From NCBI RefSeq assembly GCF_002305875.1, contig NZ_CP022098.1:4960001-5024000 (forward strand): a stretch of 64,000 bases of DNA, written 5' to 3'. This DNA is from Cystobacter fuscus (GTDB lineage: Bacteria > Myxococcota > Myxococcia > Myxococcales > Myxococcaceae). This document shows positions 8,063 through 17,519 of the stretch, in pieces (within the stretch, counting starts at the first letter, position 1; every line of letters begins with the position of its first letter). Under the pieces are notes generated by a model, which had not been told where the DNA came from, did not search any database, and saw only the letters and a program-made list of their open reading frames with translations. Both the position numbers and the translations under genes were made by a program.

Positions 8063-11000
8063 TCAGCGCTGACGGCGACGGCGGGCCAGCGCGAGGACCG
8101 AGCCCAGCGCCATCAGCACCAGCGAGGAGTCCCCGCCGGAGGCCGAGCAGCCGAGACCATCGCCGCGGAAGTCGATGTCCCCCACGTGCACGGTCCAGGT
8201 GTGGGTGGCGGGCGTCGAGTCCACATTGCCCGCGGAGTCACGGGCGCGGACCTCGAAGGTGTGCTCGCCATCGGGCAGGTTGTCGTAGGTGACGGGTGAC
8301 GTGCACGGCGTCCACTCCCCACCATCCAGGCGGCACTCGTACGTCACGCCCGGCTCCCCGGAGTCGAACTCGAACGTCGCGCTCCGGTCGGGCGTGGTGC
8401 CCGAGGAGGGACCGGAAATGATGGTGGTGTCTGGCACTTCCGTATCGATGGTGACGTGGACGGTGTTGGACGGCGGGCTGGTGTTGCCCTTGTCATCCGT
8501 GGTGGTGGCGTTGATGTCATGCGGGCCATCGGGCAGCGGGGTGGAGGGCGTGTACGTCCAGTTGCCCTCCGCGTCCGAGGTCGTGGTGCCGATGGGGTTG
8601 CCATCCACGATCACCGTGACCGTGGTGTTGGGCGGGGCGGTGCCGGTGATGACGGGCGTGTTGTCGTTGGTCACCGTGCCGTTGGGAGGACCGGTCACCA
8701 CGGGGGACGCCGGAATGACGACGTCCACCGTGAAGGTGTTGCTGTCGGTGGCGGAGTTGCCCGCCGTGTCCGTGGCCGTGGCCGTCACCGTGTGCGAGCC
8801 ATTCGAGAGGCCCGTGGTAGGGGTGATGCTCCAGTCGCCGTTGGCGTCCGCCGTAACAGTCCCCACCGACGTGCCATCCACGCTCACCGTGACGGTGCTG
8901 CCCGGCTCGGCCGTGCCGCTGTAGGTCGGCGTGTTGTCGTTGATGGTGGTGCCCTCGACCGGCGTCGTCACCGACACCGCCGGAGGCGTGGTGTCCACCG
9001 TGAAGGTGTTGGTGTTGGAACTGGTGCTCACGTTGCCCGCCGTGTCCGTGGCCGTGGCCGTGACGTTGTGCGGCCCATCCCCCAGCGGAGTGGTGGGGGT
9101 GAGACTCCAGTTGCCGCTGGCGTCCGCCGTGACGGTCTGGGGCAAGGGCGTGCCGTCCACGCTCACCGTGACGGTGCTGCCCGGCTCGGCCGTGCCGCTG
9201 TAGGTCGGCGTGGTGTCGTTGGTCCGCGAGCCGTTGGCCGGCGTAGTCACCACCGGCGCCGCGGGCGGCGTGGTGTCCACCGTGAAGGTGTTGCTGTCGG
9301 TGGCGGAGTTGCCCGCCGTGTCCGTGGCCGTGGCCGTGACGGTGTGCGGCCCATCCCCCAGCGGAGTGGTGGGGGTGAGACTCCAGTTGCCGTTGGCATC
9401 CGCCGTGACGGTCTGGGGCAAGGGCGTGCCATCCACGCTCACCGTGACGGTGCTGCCCGGCTCGGCCGTGCCGCTGTAGGTCGGCGTGGCGTCGTTGATG
9501 GTGGTGCCCTCGGCCGGCGTCGTCACCGACACCGCCGGAGGCGTGGTGTCCACCGTGAAGGTGTTGGTGTTGGAACTGGTGCTCACGTTGCCCGCCGCGT
9601 CCCTCGCCGTGGCCGTCACCGTGTGCGACCCCTGTCCCAGCGGAGTGGTGGGGGTGATGCTCCAGTTGCCGCTGGCATCCGCCGTGACGGTCTGGGGCAA
9701 GGGCGTGCCGTCCACGATCACCGTGACGGTGCTGCCCGGCTCGGCCGTGCCGCTGTAGGTCGGCGTGGTGTCGTTGGTCCGCGAGCCGTTGGCCGGCGTA
9801 GTCACCACCGGCGCCGCGGGCGCGGTGATGTCGATCGTGAAGGTGTTGGTGTTGCTCTGCGGGCTGTAGACCTCCTGCTTCGTGAGCACGGCGGAGACGG
9901 TGTAGCTGCCCACCGCCAGGTCCGAGGTGGGCGTATAGCTCCAGTTGGCCGCCGCAGGCAGGTTGATGGTCAGTGTGGTCGTGCCCGTCGTCACCGTGAG
10001 GATGATCTGGGCGCCCGTCGGGAAGGACGGGTCGAGCGTGCCCGTGAAGGTGGGCCGCTGGTTGTTGGTGGAACTCCCGTTGGCGGGCGTGACCACCACG
10101 GGCGTGGGCATGGTCTCGGGGAAACCATCATTGACGATCTGCGCCACCTCGCCCGTGCTGCCGGGGGTCGCGCCGTAGTTCACCGTGTCGCCGGGACGCT
10201 GCGTGGGCGTCTGGCCCGCGACGGCTCCGTCGGCGAAGATGTCGCAGGTGCCGGTCTGGGACTGCATGAGCAGGCGCCCGCCGCCACCACCGCCACCCGG
10301 GCCAATGAAGGCCGTACTGAGACTCGTGTCGCCGCCGCGACCACCCTGGGAGAGCACATTGCAGTTCGCGAGCTGGGCGAAGCGCAGGTACACGGTACCG
10401 CCGGCTCCTCCACCAAACGCGCCGCTGTTGCCCGTCGTGGTAGGGCCGGAAGCGCCATTGGCCAGGATGGTGCCGTCACCGCCATCCAGGCTCTTGGCCC
10501 GGATGAAGATGATGCCGCCCCCCCTGCCTCCCTGAGCGGTCGAATCGATGATGCCGTGTCCCGCGCCGCCGCCGCCGCCGAAGATCATCCGGTTGAGCGG
10601 ATCGAGGATGAACCTGGAGCCGCCTTTTCCTCCCACGGAGCGCGCGCCATCTGACGAGGAGTGCGTCTTGCCGCCATCACCGCCCCGGCCCGAGCTGCCG
10701 CCGCCTGCGCCACCCGCCAGGTAGCACACGCCTCCACCGCCACCGTTGGCGCCATTGCCACGTCCGGTGGACGTGGGGCTATACAGACCGGGTGCGACGC
10801 CTTCGGCCCGCTGAGCGCCTCCGGGAGCAGCCTCGGTGTCGCTGGAGCATGCCCGGCGGGTCGTGGTGGTGTCCTTGATGTACTGCCCGCCACGGAAACC
10901 CAGGGCCGTGGCATTGATGGACGCTGCCGACTCGATGGTCACGGCCCCGTTGGCCAGGAAGGCCAGGATGCCACCCTTGGAGCCATTCCAGGGATCAGCG

Positions 11001-11476
11001 GTCAGCTCCGCGCCACCCCGGACGGTGACGTCCGTGTACTCGGGCACCTTGACGGCCTGGGCGCCCGTCGCCGTGTAGGCGTGGATCAGCGGCGCATCCA
11101 GCTTGAGCTTGCCCGACTCCATGGCAGCGGTACTGAGCCGCGCCAGCTCCCAGCGGCCCACCGAGCTGTTGCCGAGGTTGATGTCCGCGATGTTTCCCGG
11201 CGCGGGCTCGGGGGTGAGTCCCGTCGACTGGTGCACCAGCACGAGGTCCCCGGGCGAGAAGCCCGTGTTGGTGTCCACGGAGAGCTCCGTGGCGCCCTGC
11301 GCCACGTTGGCCGCCACCTTGGCGTAGCTGTTGACGACGAGCTGGCCCGTGGTGACATCGAGCGGTCCGTTGTGGCCGTTGCCCAGCAGGTAGATGTCCC
11401 GTGCCGCCAGTGCTGGCTGCGCGCAGAGCAGGCAGAGGACCGCCGCGAGCCACTTCTTGATGATTGGAGTGTTCAT
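8063..11476 (-). CDS. Ig-repeat MYXO-CTERM surface protein (AgmC-like)
   Basis: An 1137-residue exported protein. A signal peptide (ending ...QPALA) leads into an N-terminal domain beginning RDIYLLGNGHNG. Next is a Gly-rich segment (roughly 230-430, with runs such as GGGGGGG), then at least six bacterial Ig-like repeats of about 92 residues (PVVTTPANGSRTNDTTPTYSG type). A distinct Ig-like domain follows, and a MYXO-CTERM tail of GLGCSA, a hydrophobic helix and RRRR. That tail is known to direct myxobacterial proteins to surface sorting, with the Cys needed for anchoring. The architecture resembles proteins annotated as adventurous gliding protein AgmC in myxobacteria, but I cannot confirm orthology. 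It lies 21 bases downstream of the OmpA/TSP3 gene on the same strand, so the two are probably co-transcribed and may interact at the outer membrane. Confidence 0.85.
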   Translation of the reverse strand: MNTPIIKKWLAAVLCLLCAQPALAARDIYLLGNGHNGPLDVTTGQLVVNSYAKVAANVAQGATELSVDTNTGFSPGDLVLVHQSTGLTPEPAPGNIADINLGNSSVGRWELARLSTAAMESGKLKLDAPLIHAYTATGAQAVKVPEYTDVTVRGGAELTADPWNGSKGGILAFLANGAVTIESAASINATALGFRGGQYIKDTTTTRRACSSDTEAAPGGAQRAEGVAPGLYSPTSTGRGNGANGGGGGVCYLAGGAGGGSSGRGGDGGKTHSSSDGARSVGGKGGSRFILDPLNRMIFGGGGGAGHGIIDSTAQGGRGGGIIFIRAKSLDGGDGTILANGASGPTTTGNSGAFGGGAGGTVYLRFAQLANCNVLSQGGRGGDTSLSTAFIGPGGGGGGGRLLMQSQTGTCDIFADGAVAGQTPTQRPGDTVNYGATPGSTGEVAQIVNDGFPETMPTPVVVTPANGSSTNNQRPTFTGTLDPSFPTGAQIILTVTTGTTTLTINLPAAANWSYTPTSDLAVGSYTVSAVLTKQEVYSPQSNTNTFTIDITAPAAPVVTTPANGSRTNDTTPTYSGTAEPGSTVTVIVDGTPLPQTVTADASGNWSITPTTPLGQGSHTVTATARDAAGNVSTSSNTNTFTVDTTPPAVSVTTPAEGTTINDATPTYSGTAEPGSTVTVSVDGTPLPQTVTADANGNWSLTPTTPLGDGPHTVTATATDTAGNSATDSNTFTVDTTPPAAPVVTTPANGSRTNDTTPTYSGTAEPGSTVTVSVDGTPLPQTVTADASGNWSLTPTTPLGDGPHNVTATATDTAGNVSTSSNTNTFTVDTTPPAVSVTTPVEGTTINDNTPTYSGTAEPGSTVTVSVDGTSVGTVTADANGDWSITPTTGLSNGSHTVTATATDTAGNSATDSNTFTVDVVIPASPVVTGPPNGTVTNDNTPVITGTAPPNTTVTVIVDGNPIGTTTSDAEGNWTYTPSTPLPDGPHDINATTTDDKGNTSPPSNTVHVTIDTEVPDTTIISGPSSGTTPDRSATFEFDSGEPGVTYECRLDGGEWTPCTSPVTYDNLPDGEHTFEVRARDSAGNVDSTPATHTWTVHVGDIDFRGDGLGCSASGGDSSLVLMALGSVLALARRRRQR
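8655..9830 (-). repeat. tandem Ig-domain DNA repeats of about 276-279 bp
   Basis: Within the adhesin gene the DNA is nearly identical every 276-279 bases, with units beginning near 8931, 9210 and 9486 and more diverged copies on each side. Each unit encodes one Ig-like domain. Blocks such as the CGGCTCGGCCGTGCCGCTGT stretch recur unchanged. Such identity at the DNA level implies recent duplication or gene conversion and could let the domain number change by recombination. Confidence 0.85.
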
Positions 11477-11497
11477 GTTCTTCGAATTCCTCTCCGG

Positions 11498-13339
11498 CTA
11501 CTTCAGCTCGCGCTCGGCGGTGGTGATGATGAACTCCACGCGCCGGTTGGTCGCGCGGCCCTTCTCCGTGTCGTTGGACGCGATGGGCTGATCGGGGCCG
11601 AAACCCCTGGCCTCCAGGCGCGACTCCTCCACGCCCTTGCCCACCAGGAACTTCTTCACCGACTCGGCTCGAGCCAGGGACAGCTTGCGGTTGGCCTCCG
11701 CCTTGCCCCGGTTGTCGGTGTGGCCCTCGATGACCATCTGCTCCACCTCGGGGTGCTCACGCAGCACCTTGGCCACCTGATCCAGCATCTTGAAGGAGCG
11801 CGGCTGGATGACCGCCTTGCCCGTGGCGAAGAACACCTGCTCCTTGATTTCCAGCTTGCCCTTCTGGATGGCCACCATCTGCTTCTGCTTCGCCGGGCAG
11901 CCCTGGTTGTCGGCCACACCCGCCTCGGTGGGGCAGTTGTCCAGGTGGTCCGCCACGCCGTCGTTGTCGCTGTCCTTCGCCGGGCAGCCGCGCAGCTCCT
12001 TCAGTCCTGGCTGCGAGGGGCAGGCATCCCGCTCGTCCACCAGACCATCCCCATCGGAGTCGCGCACCGGGCAGCCCTGACGCTCGGCCGGACCCGCCTC
12101 GTTGGGGCACTGGTCCTGGCCGTCCTCGGTACCATCCCCGTCGGCGTCGCGCACCGGGCAGCCCTGGCGCTCGGCCGGACCCGCCTCGTTGGGGCACTGG
12201 TCCTGGCCGTCCTCGATGCCGTCCCCGTCGGCGTCGCGCACCGGGCAGCCCTGGCGCTCGGCCGGACCCGCCTCGTTGGGGCACTGGTCCTGGCCGTCCT
12301 CGATGCCGTCCCGGTCGGCGTCGCGCACCGGGCAGCCCTGACGCTCGGCCGGGCCCGCCTCGTTGGGGCACTTGTCCTGGCCATCCTCGATGCCGTCCTT
12401 GTCGGCGTCGCGCGGCTTCCCGTCGACCAGCGCCACGCCCAGCAGCGCGCGGAAGGTGGGCGTGCCGAGGGTGTCACCAAAGCCGGGACCGCCCAGGGCA
12501 TAGGCCTCGACGCGCTCGCTCAGGGGCAGCCGCAGACCGGCCAGCAGCTCCATGGACCGCGGCTGGCCGCCGAGCGGGAGGACTCCGCGCAGGTTGAGTT
12601 CTCCGCGCAGCCCCGGCCCCGTCGTGGCCACCACCGCGCCCAGGCGCACCTCGTTGCCCACCTCGTCTTCCAGCTCGCCGCCCTCGCCCAACACGACGGA
12701 GGGCCGCACCAGCACGCTGCCCTCCACGCCCGCGCGCAGTCCGCCGAAGCGCCGGCCCAGCATCAGCTTGGGCTCCAGGCGCACGCTCCCGTCCCGCGAC
12801 AGCGTGTCCACGCTGCCCACGGGCAGGCCCACGCCCAGCTCGAGCGCGAGATCCAATGGCGCCTCGCGCTGCTGCGCGAGCAGTCCCAGCCGCGCGTACA
12901 CCATGGGCGTGCCCAGGCCCGTGCGCGCCGGTGCGCCCACGCCCTGCCCGGAGAGGTCATCCCCGTTCTGCCACGCCACCACGGGCAGCTGCGCGCCCAG
13001 CTCCAGCCACCGCAAGGGAGCCCAGGCCGCCAGCAGGTGCGCGGTGACGCGGTCGCGCACCACCGAGCCCAGCCGGTTGCCGTCCCGGTACATCACCAGG
13101 GGATCGTTCTCGTAGTGCCCCAGCAGCGACAGCCGGTAGCCTCCCTGGGGGAGCAGCTCGCCCGTTCCCACGGTGAGCGAGCCCTGGCCGTTGGGATTGA
13201 GCACGAGGCGCTCCAGCTCGAAGCGGCCCAGGCCCGTGGGCTGGGCGAGCGCGTCCGAACCGGTGAGCGATGTGGCGGCGAGCATCAGTGTGGCGAAAAG
13301 CGACAGGCGCCTGGGGCCCGCCGAGTGGGTGTGGCTCAT
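11498..13339 (-). CDS. OmpA-family outer-membrane protein with thrombospondin type 3 repeats
   Basis: A 613-residue protein. After the signal peptide (ending ...SDALAQ) comes a region of about 270 residues with alternating beta-strands, likely an outer-membrane barrel. Five or more calcium-binding TSP3 repeats follow, with the pattern DADGDGIEDGQDQCPNEAGP. The C-terminal OmpA domain contains IEGHTDNRG and NRKLSLARAESV, the signature that binds the peptidoglycan diaminopimelate. It is expected to tether the outer membrane to the cell wall. The ATG at 13339 is preceded by GGAG at a good distance; longer versions of the frame have no plausible signal sequence. The stop is 21 bases from the start of the Ig-repeat adhesin, suggesting a two-gene operon. 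A candidate sigma-54 promoter and a short palindrome lie upstream. Confidence 0.9.
   Translation of the reverse strand: MSHTHSAGPRRLSLFATLMLAATSLTGSDALAQPTGLGRFELERLVLNPNGQGSLTVGTGELLPQGGYRLSLLGHYENDPLVMYRDGNRLGSVVRDRVTAHLLAAWAPLRWLELGAQLPVVAWQNGDDLSGQGVGAPARTGLGTPMVYARLGLLAQQREAPLDLALELGVGLPVGSVDTLSRDGSVRLEPKLMLGRRFGGLRAGVEGSVLVRPSVVLGEGGELEDEVGNEVRLGAVVATTGPGLRGELNLRGVLPLGGQPRSMELLAGLRLPLSERVEAYALGGPGFGDTLGTPTFRALLGVALVDGKPRDADKDGIEDGQDKCPNEAGPAERQGCPVRDADRDGIEDGQDQCPNEAGPAERQGCPVRDADGDGIEDGQDQCPNEAGPAERQGCPVRDADGDGTEDGQDQCPNEAGPAERQGCPVRDSDGDGLVDERDACPSQPGLKELRGCPAKDSDNDGVADHLDNCPTEAGVADNQGCPAKQKQMVAIQKGKLEIKEQVFFATGKAVIQPRSFKMLDQVAKVLREHPEVEQMVIEGHTDNRGKAEANRKLSLARAESVKKFLVGKGVEESRLEARGFGPDQPIASNDTEKGRATNRRVEFIITTAERELK
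12063..12410 (-). repeat. 87-bp tandem repeats encoding TSP3 units
   Basis: Four near-identical 87-base units, with the landmark CGCACCGGGCAGCCCTG near 12063, 12150, 12237 and 12324. Each encodes a 29-residue Ca-binding segment of the OmpA-family protein. They differ by only a few bases, mostly in the DRDG/DGDG codons. Less similar TSP3 units flank them on both sides. Confidence 0.85.
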
Positions 13340-13691
13340 GAGTTCTCCAAGTCGGATTCCCGCGGGGTCCCCGTCCAACCGCTCCCCCCGTGCCCCTCCA
13401 CCCGGGGTGGAGGACATGGGCGAGAAGACCCGTCCGTCTGGCTGCTGTGTTTGATGTAGGCGGCGCATACAGACCCGAGATCGCTCCGTGTGTCCAGAGA
13501 CCCTCCACAGCACGGAGCATGCCAAGTCGTTCATCAAGCAGAACGGGGTCCACCGCCCACGAGTGGTGCTCGAGGGGCACGGGGCAGACGCGAGCGCAAG
13601 GGGCGCCCGTCGCCCGCACTCCAGGTGGGGGCGGGCTGGGTCATTCCGCCACACCCACGTGGAGGGGCCACCACCGACTCCCCCCGGTGCT
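13340..13691. other. intergenic region upstream of the OmpA-family gene
   Basis: About 350 bases between the OmpA-family start and the terpene-cyclase-like stop. No coding frame looks real. It holds a palindrome near 13395-13413 (CCTCCACCC/GGGTGGAGG) in the likely 5' leader of the OmpA gene, and a candidate sigma-54 promoter described separately. Confidence 0.6.
13510..13524 (-). promoter_or_regulatory. candidate sigma-54 promoter for the OmpA/adhesin pair
   Basis: On the minus strand the sequence reads TTGGCATGCTCCGTGCTG. It keeps the essential GG-N10-GC spacing, a good -24 element and a weaker -12 element (GTGCT instead of TTGCT). Transcription would start near 13498, giving a leader of about 160 bases before the ATG at 13339. 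The long leader and imperfect -12 keep this at candidate level. Confidence 0.35.
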
Positions 13692-15221
13692 TCAGCGCGA
13701 GAGCAGCTCGCGGTCGAGCTCCAGCGCCAGCCGGGCGGTGAGCACGAAGGCGCGATCCACCCGGACGGGGCCGTACAGCTCCTTGCCGATCCACAGTGTC
13801 TCGGCGGCGCGGGGAGCGGCGTCCCAGGCGGTGAGCCAGGCGGCGGCCTTGCGCAGCGCGCGCCGTACCGCCACGCCGCTAGCGCCCGGCGCCGAGCGCA
13901 GCCCATACATCGCATGCACGGCGAAGGCCGTCTCCGACGCGCTGGAGGCCGTGCCCACGCCCCAGCCACCGTCGTCGCGCTGCAGGGCGATCATCGCCTC
14001 CGCGCTCGCGCGCAGCTCCGCCGCCGCTCCCGCCTGGGCCAGGGCCCCCATCACCTGCGAGGTGGCGTACAGCCAGGAGCAGTGCCACTTGTCGCCCACC
14101 CACACCCCGTTGTGTCCACGCTTCTCCAGGAGGAAGCGCAGGGGTTGGGACGCGTCCTGGCCGAGCATCGCCAGGGCCAGCACGCCATGCGCCGTGGTGG
14201 TCAGCGAGGGCTGCAGCTCGTGCGAGTAGGTGATGAACAACCCATCGCGCTGGTAGCGCTCCAGGACGCGGCCATCCACCTCGTGGCCCGCGTTGGCCAA
14301 CAGGGCGACGGTCGTCGTGGTGGTGTCCCCGTCGACGTCGAAGTTGTCGCTCATGCCCATGCCCTCGGGCTTGAGCGCCCGGTGCAGGGCCTCGAGCTGG
14401 GGACGGATGACGTCCTGGAGGGCCGGGTGGGACAGCAGTCCCGAGGAGAGCAGGGCGAGCAAGCCCCAGGGTCGCTCGAAGGTGGGAATGGGCCAGACGG
14501 TGGGCACGACGCCCGGAATGCCCGTCCGGGTCGCCGCCGAGGCCCCCGCGAGGAACTCCTCCACGCCCCGGAGCTCCTGTGCTCCCGGGGTGGCCGCCCG
14601 GCGCCGGTTGAGCCAGAGCGCGGTCGCCGCGGGACTGTTGCCCACGCCTTGCGTGGCGTCGATCACCGCGGGGTCCGCCTGGGTGCCCCACGCCTCCCAG
14701 CCATGGACGGGCGTGGTGCCCGCGCGGATCTTCATCCGGGCGATCAACCCGCGCCGCCGCTCGCCCAGCGTGCGCAGCAACCGGAAGGGCTGCTGGGGCA
14801 GATCGAGCCCCAGCGCGGCCGCGTCCTCCAGCAGCCGGGGCAGGACGAGCTCCACGGCGACCGGGATGTCATCCGGGAGCGCCTGCTCGAAGGACCAGAG
14901 CTCCGCGTTGCGGCGTAGGAAGTCGAGTCCGCGCGTCGCCGCGTCGTGGCTGCCCGGCGCGTCGCTGGACACCAGCAGCGCCAGGACGGAGGCGAGCGTG
15001 GGAACGTGCCGGGCCAGGGGCATGACCTCGGGTCCCCAGCCTCCGTCCGCATGCTGCTGCGCCATCAGCCAGTCAATGGCGGGTTGGGCATCCGGGGGCG
15101 GGGCGTACCGCAGCACCTGCGCCGTGTCGTAGACGGAGGGCGTGACGACTCCGCCCTGCTGACCAAGAGCGGGGATTTCCGCTCTCAGCGTTTCAATGAG
15201 CCGCTCGGCTGTGGAGGACAT
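13692..15221 (-). CDS. class II terpene cyclase-like / prenyltransferase-repeat protein
   Basis: A 509-residue protein of the squalene-hopene/ent-copalyl-diphosphate cyclase superfamily. QW-like repeats are visible near the N-terminus (AQQHADGGWG) and the C-terminus (ALQRDDGGWG). The acid motif region reads SDNFDVDGDTTTT, with Asp at 295, 297 and 299. Canonical class II diterpene cyclases have DxDD at this place, the last Asp-pair protonating the substrate; here a Gly separates the second and third Asp. The length is close to bacterial diterpene cyclases (about 500-550) and shorter than squalene-hopene cyclases. No signal peptide is present. No class I synthase, GGPP synthase or P450 lies in the window, so the pathway is unknown. 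The ATG at 15221 gives the natural N-terminus MSSTAERLIETL. Confidence 0.75.
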   Translation of the reverse strand: MSSTAERLIETLRAEIPALGQQGGVVTPSVYDTAQVLRYAPPPDAQPAIDWLMAQQHADGGWGPEVMPLARHVPTLASVLALLVSSDAPGSHDAATRGLDFLRRNAELWSFEQALPDDIPVAVELVLPRLLEDAAALGLDLPQQPFRLLRTLGERRRGLIARMKIRAGTTPVHGWEAWGTQADPAVIDATQGVGNSPAATALWLNRRRAATPGAQELRGVEEFLAGASAATRTGIPGVVPTVWPIPTFERPWGLLALLSSGLLSHPALQDVIRPQLEALHRALKPEGMGMSDNFDVDGDTTTTTVALLANAGHEVDGRVLERYQRDGLFITYSHELQPSLTTTAHGVLALAMLGQDASQPLRFLLEKRGHNGVWVGDKWHCSWLYATSQVMGALAQAGAAAELRASAEAMIALQRDDGGWGVGTASSASETAFAVHAMYGLRSAPGASGVAVRRALRKAAAWLTAWDAAPRAAETLWIGKELYGPVRVDRAFVLTARLALELDRELLSR

Positions 15222-15325
15222 GTCTTTCGCCCCTGGAGTAGGGCTCGATTTTTAACACGAAAGACACTCGGCCACGGAGGGGGCCCCCGGCGTCCGCCCG
15301 CCTGGAGCCCGCGCGCGGGGGGGCC

Positions 15326-17143
15326 TCAGTACGACTCCGGGTTCTTCTCTTTCTCCTGCCAGCCATAGTTGCCGAGGAAGTTGGACACCTGGTGCGACAC
15401 GTCCCGGACGAGGTCCACCGCGCCCATGGAGGTGTTCAGCTGGGCCATGGTCTGGTCCATCATCGTCGACAGGTCGCTCACCGCCTGGAAGATCTGCGTG
15501 ATGCCCGTGCCCTGCTGATTGACCGCCGTGGTGATCTGCCGCACGGACTGCGCGTTGTCCCGGACGATGTTGGACAACTGCTGGAGGGTCTCGCCGAACT
15601 CGCGGATCTCCCCCAGGCTGCTGCCCACCTTCGCCGAGCCCTCCTCGGTGATGGCCGCGGTGGAGCGGATGGCCTCGGAGATGTCCTCGAGGATGATGCT
15701 CACGTTGTGGGTGGCCTTGATGGATTGATCCGCCAGCGAGCGGATCTCCCGCGCCACCACGCCAAAGCCCTTGCCGTGCTCGCCCGAGCGCACCGCCTCG
15801 ATGGCGGCGTTGAGGGCGAGCATGTTGGAGCGGTCCGCCAGGCTCTTCACGCTCTCGGTGATGCGGCCGATCTGCCGGGCGCGTTCATCGAGCGCGCGGA
15901 TACGCGAGGCCATCTCGTTCACCTGACCCTGGATCGCCTTGAGTCCATCCAGGGTGCGTTCGATGGCCTTCTCACCCACCTGGCTGATCTCATTGGCGCG
16001 CTCGGTCTGGCGCAGCACGTTCTCCGCCTTCTGGGTGGCCATGGCGGAGGTCTCCTTGATCTCCTGGGCGGTGACCTGGGTCTCCTGGAGCGCGGTGGCC
16101 TGGAGGGTGAGCACCTCGGTCTGCTTGGTGGTGGACATGCCGAGCTGCTCGGCGCTGTTCTTGAGCGCGCCCGCGGAGTCACGCAGGGACAGGGAGAAGT
16201 CGCGCAGCTTGGCGAAGGCGCGGGCGGTGGCGGCGGCCAGGTCGCCGATCTCGTCGGTGGAGGACCACTCGGGGAGGATGGGCGCGCCCTCGGCCAGCGC
16301 CTCCATGGAGGCCTGCACGCTGCGCGCGCCCTCCGACAGATGCCGGGCGAGGCTCAAGGCCGAGAGCGTGGCCACCAACAGCAGGTAGCTGTTGAGCAGC
16401 AACAGCGGGAGGGCGGAGGACTCGAGCACCCGGCTCACGGCCGCCCGCAGGTAGGGCGAGGCCTGGCCCGGGGGCGCGGCGTCCACCTGTGCCAGCACCT
16501 GCGCATAGACGGGGCGGGCCTCCTGGCCGAGCACCGTGAAGCTCACCACCAGCGCGCAGAGGATGAACAGGGCGAAGGCGTAGGGCAGGTACCAGCGGTA
16601 GCGCGGCCAGGAGAAACCCGAGCCTCCCAGGTCCAGCTCCGGATGGCGTTGGAACTCCTGGATGGCATGGGGGCGCAGGACCTGCTCGAACATCAAGCGC
16701 CTGTGGATGCCGCTGAGCAGGCACAGCAGCACGACGGTGACGATGGCCCAGGGAATGGCCCACGGATTCTTGTCCGGGTAGTAGAGCGTCGGGACGGCGC
16801 CATAGACGGCCGTGCCGAGCGCGGTCAGCGCGATGAGCCCGCCCTCGTACGCCTGTGGCAGGCGGAGGATGCGCTGCAGCCGGGCCTCCTTGGACTCCAA
16901 TACATCGGTCTCGCGCAGGGCGCGGGACACCAGCCAGTTGAGGACCAGGTACGGCCCCGCGACGCCGATCAGCAGCAGCGCGGGGGCGATGATGAACAGC
17001 GTCCCAGTCACCTCCTCCCCCGAGAAGCCCATGATCACCATGATCAGATACACGATGGGCACGGCGTGGGCCGTCACGGTGCGGAGGGAGACCTGATTGA
17101 GTTGACGGAAGACTTGTTGGGGTGAGGCGTCTGCTGTCTGCAT
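15326..17143 (-). CDS. membrane methyl-accepting chemotaxis protein
   Basis: A 605-residue transducer. The N-terminal half carries about six hydrophobic helices (from [15 protein letters not shown], and around [19 protein letters not shown]) without a large periplasmic ligand domain. A HAMP-like linker ([19 protein letters not shown]) follows. The C-terminal cytoplasmic coiled coil has the MCP hairpin signature [21 protein letters not shown]. No pentapeptide receptor for CheR/CheB is seen at the C-terminus (...KEKNPESY). No che genes are adjacent, so the cognate pathway cannot be named. Myxobacteria have several Che-like systems serving motility and development. The ATG at 17143 is preferred over 17158 because GGAG stands nine bases upstream. 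Confidence 0.9.
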   Translation of the reverse strand: MQTADASPQQVFRQLNQVSLRTVTAHAVPIVYLIMVIMGFSGEEVTGTLFIIAPALLLIGVAGPYLVLNWLVSRALRETDVLESKEARLQRILRLPQAYEGGLIALTALGTAVYGAVPTLYYPDKNPWAIPWAIVTVVLLCLLSGIHRRLMFEQVLRPHAIQEFQRHPELDLGGSGFSWPRYRWYLPYAFALFILCALVVSFTVLGQEARPVYAQVLAQVDAAPPGQASPYLRAAVSRVLESSALPLLLLNSYLLLVATLSALSLARHLSEGARSVQASMEALAEGAPILPEWSSTDEIGDLAAATARAFAKLRDFSLSLRDSAGALKNSAEQLGMSTTKQTEVLTLQATALQETQVTAQEIKETSAMATQKAENVLRQTERANEISQVGEKAIERTLDGLKAIQGQVNEMASRIRALDERARQIGRITESVKSLADRSNMLALNAAIEAVRSGEHGKGFGVVAREIRSLADQSIKATHNVSIILEDISEAIRSTAAITEEGSAKVGSSLGEIREFGETLQQLSNIVRDNAQSVRQITTAVNQQGTGITQIFQAVSDLSTMMDQTMAQLNTSMGAVDLVRDVSHQVSNFLGNYGWQEKEKNPESY

Positions 17144-17519
17144 CAACCGGTGCTCCATGGGTTTTTCCGGCCGGACATCTGGCGCGATACGTCATGTCTA
17201 CCAGGAAGAGCGCACCCGGAGGAAGTTGGCCCGCCGGAACAGCCGGGTTTGTTCAGTCGACGGCCAGGGAAGCAACACTCCGGACTCGCCTGGTCGATTC
17301 CCCGCATCTCCTGACCGTGTCAGTCCATGAACCGAGACGGTGGCGGAGGACCGAGCCCGAGCGAGCAGCCTCCGAGTGCGGCACGAGCACACCCAGGGCA
17401 TGGAGATCCAATTCCAGCGCTCTGCTCCAATGAAATGGAACCAGGACTGCTCACCCGGCACGCGTGGCTCTTGGGTGGGCCCTGTCCCCGGTCTGGCCGG
17501 TGAGGGGAGGAGACACGGC
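17144..17519. other. divergent intergenic region, MCP / VCBS lipoprotein
   Basis: About 375 bases between two divergently transcribed genes, so it must hold both promoters. I found no convincing sigma-70 or sigma-54 match, no hairpin with a T tract and no credible small gene. Confidence 0.5.

Noticed and set aside
8456-10654. Long plus-strand open frame (732 codons) opposite the Ig adhesin gene
   Set aside because: Composition is Arg/Gly/His-rich and repetitive, mirroring the repeats of the real gene on the minus strand; it is a high-GC shadow.
13510-15050. Plus-strand frames opposite the cyclase-like gene
   Set aside because: Arg/Ala/Pro-rich shadow frames without recognisable domains; the minus frame carries QW and DxD motifs.
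15250-15325. GC-rich palindromes (GGGGGCCCCC, GCCCGCGCGCGGGC) after the MCP gene as a terminator
   Set aside because: Self-complementary runs are common at this GC content and no T tract follows on the minus strand at the right distance.
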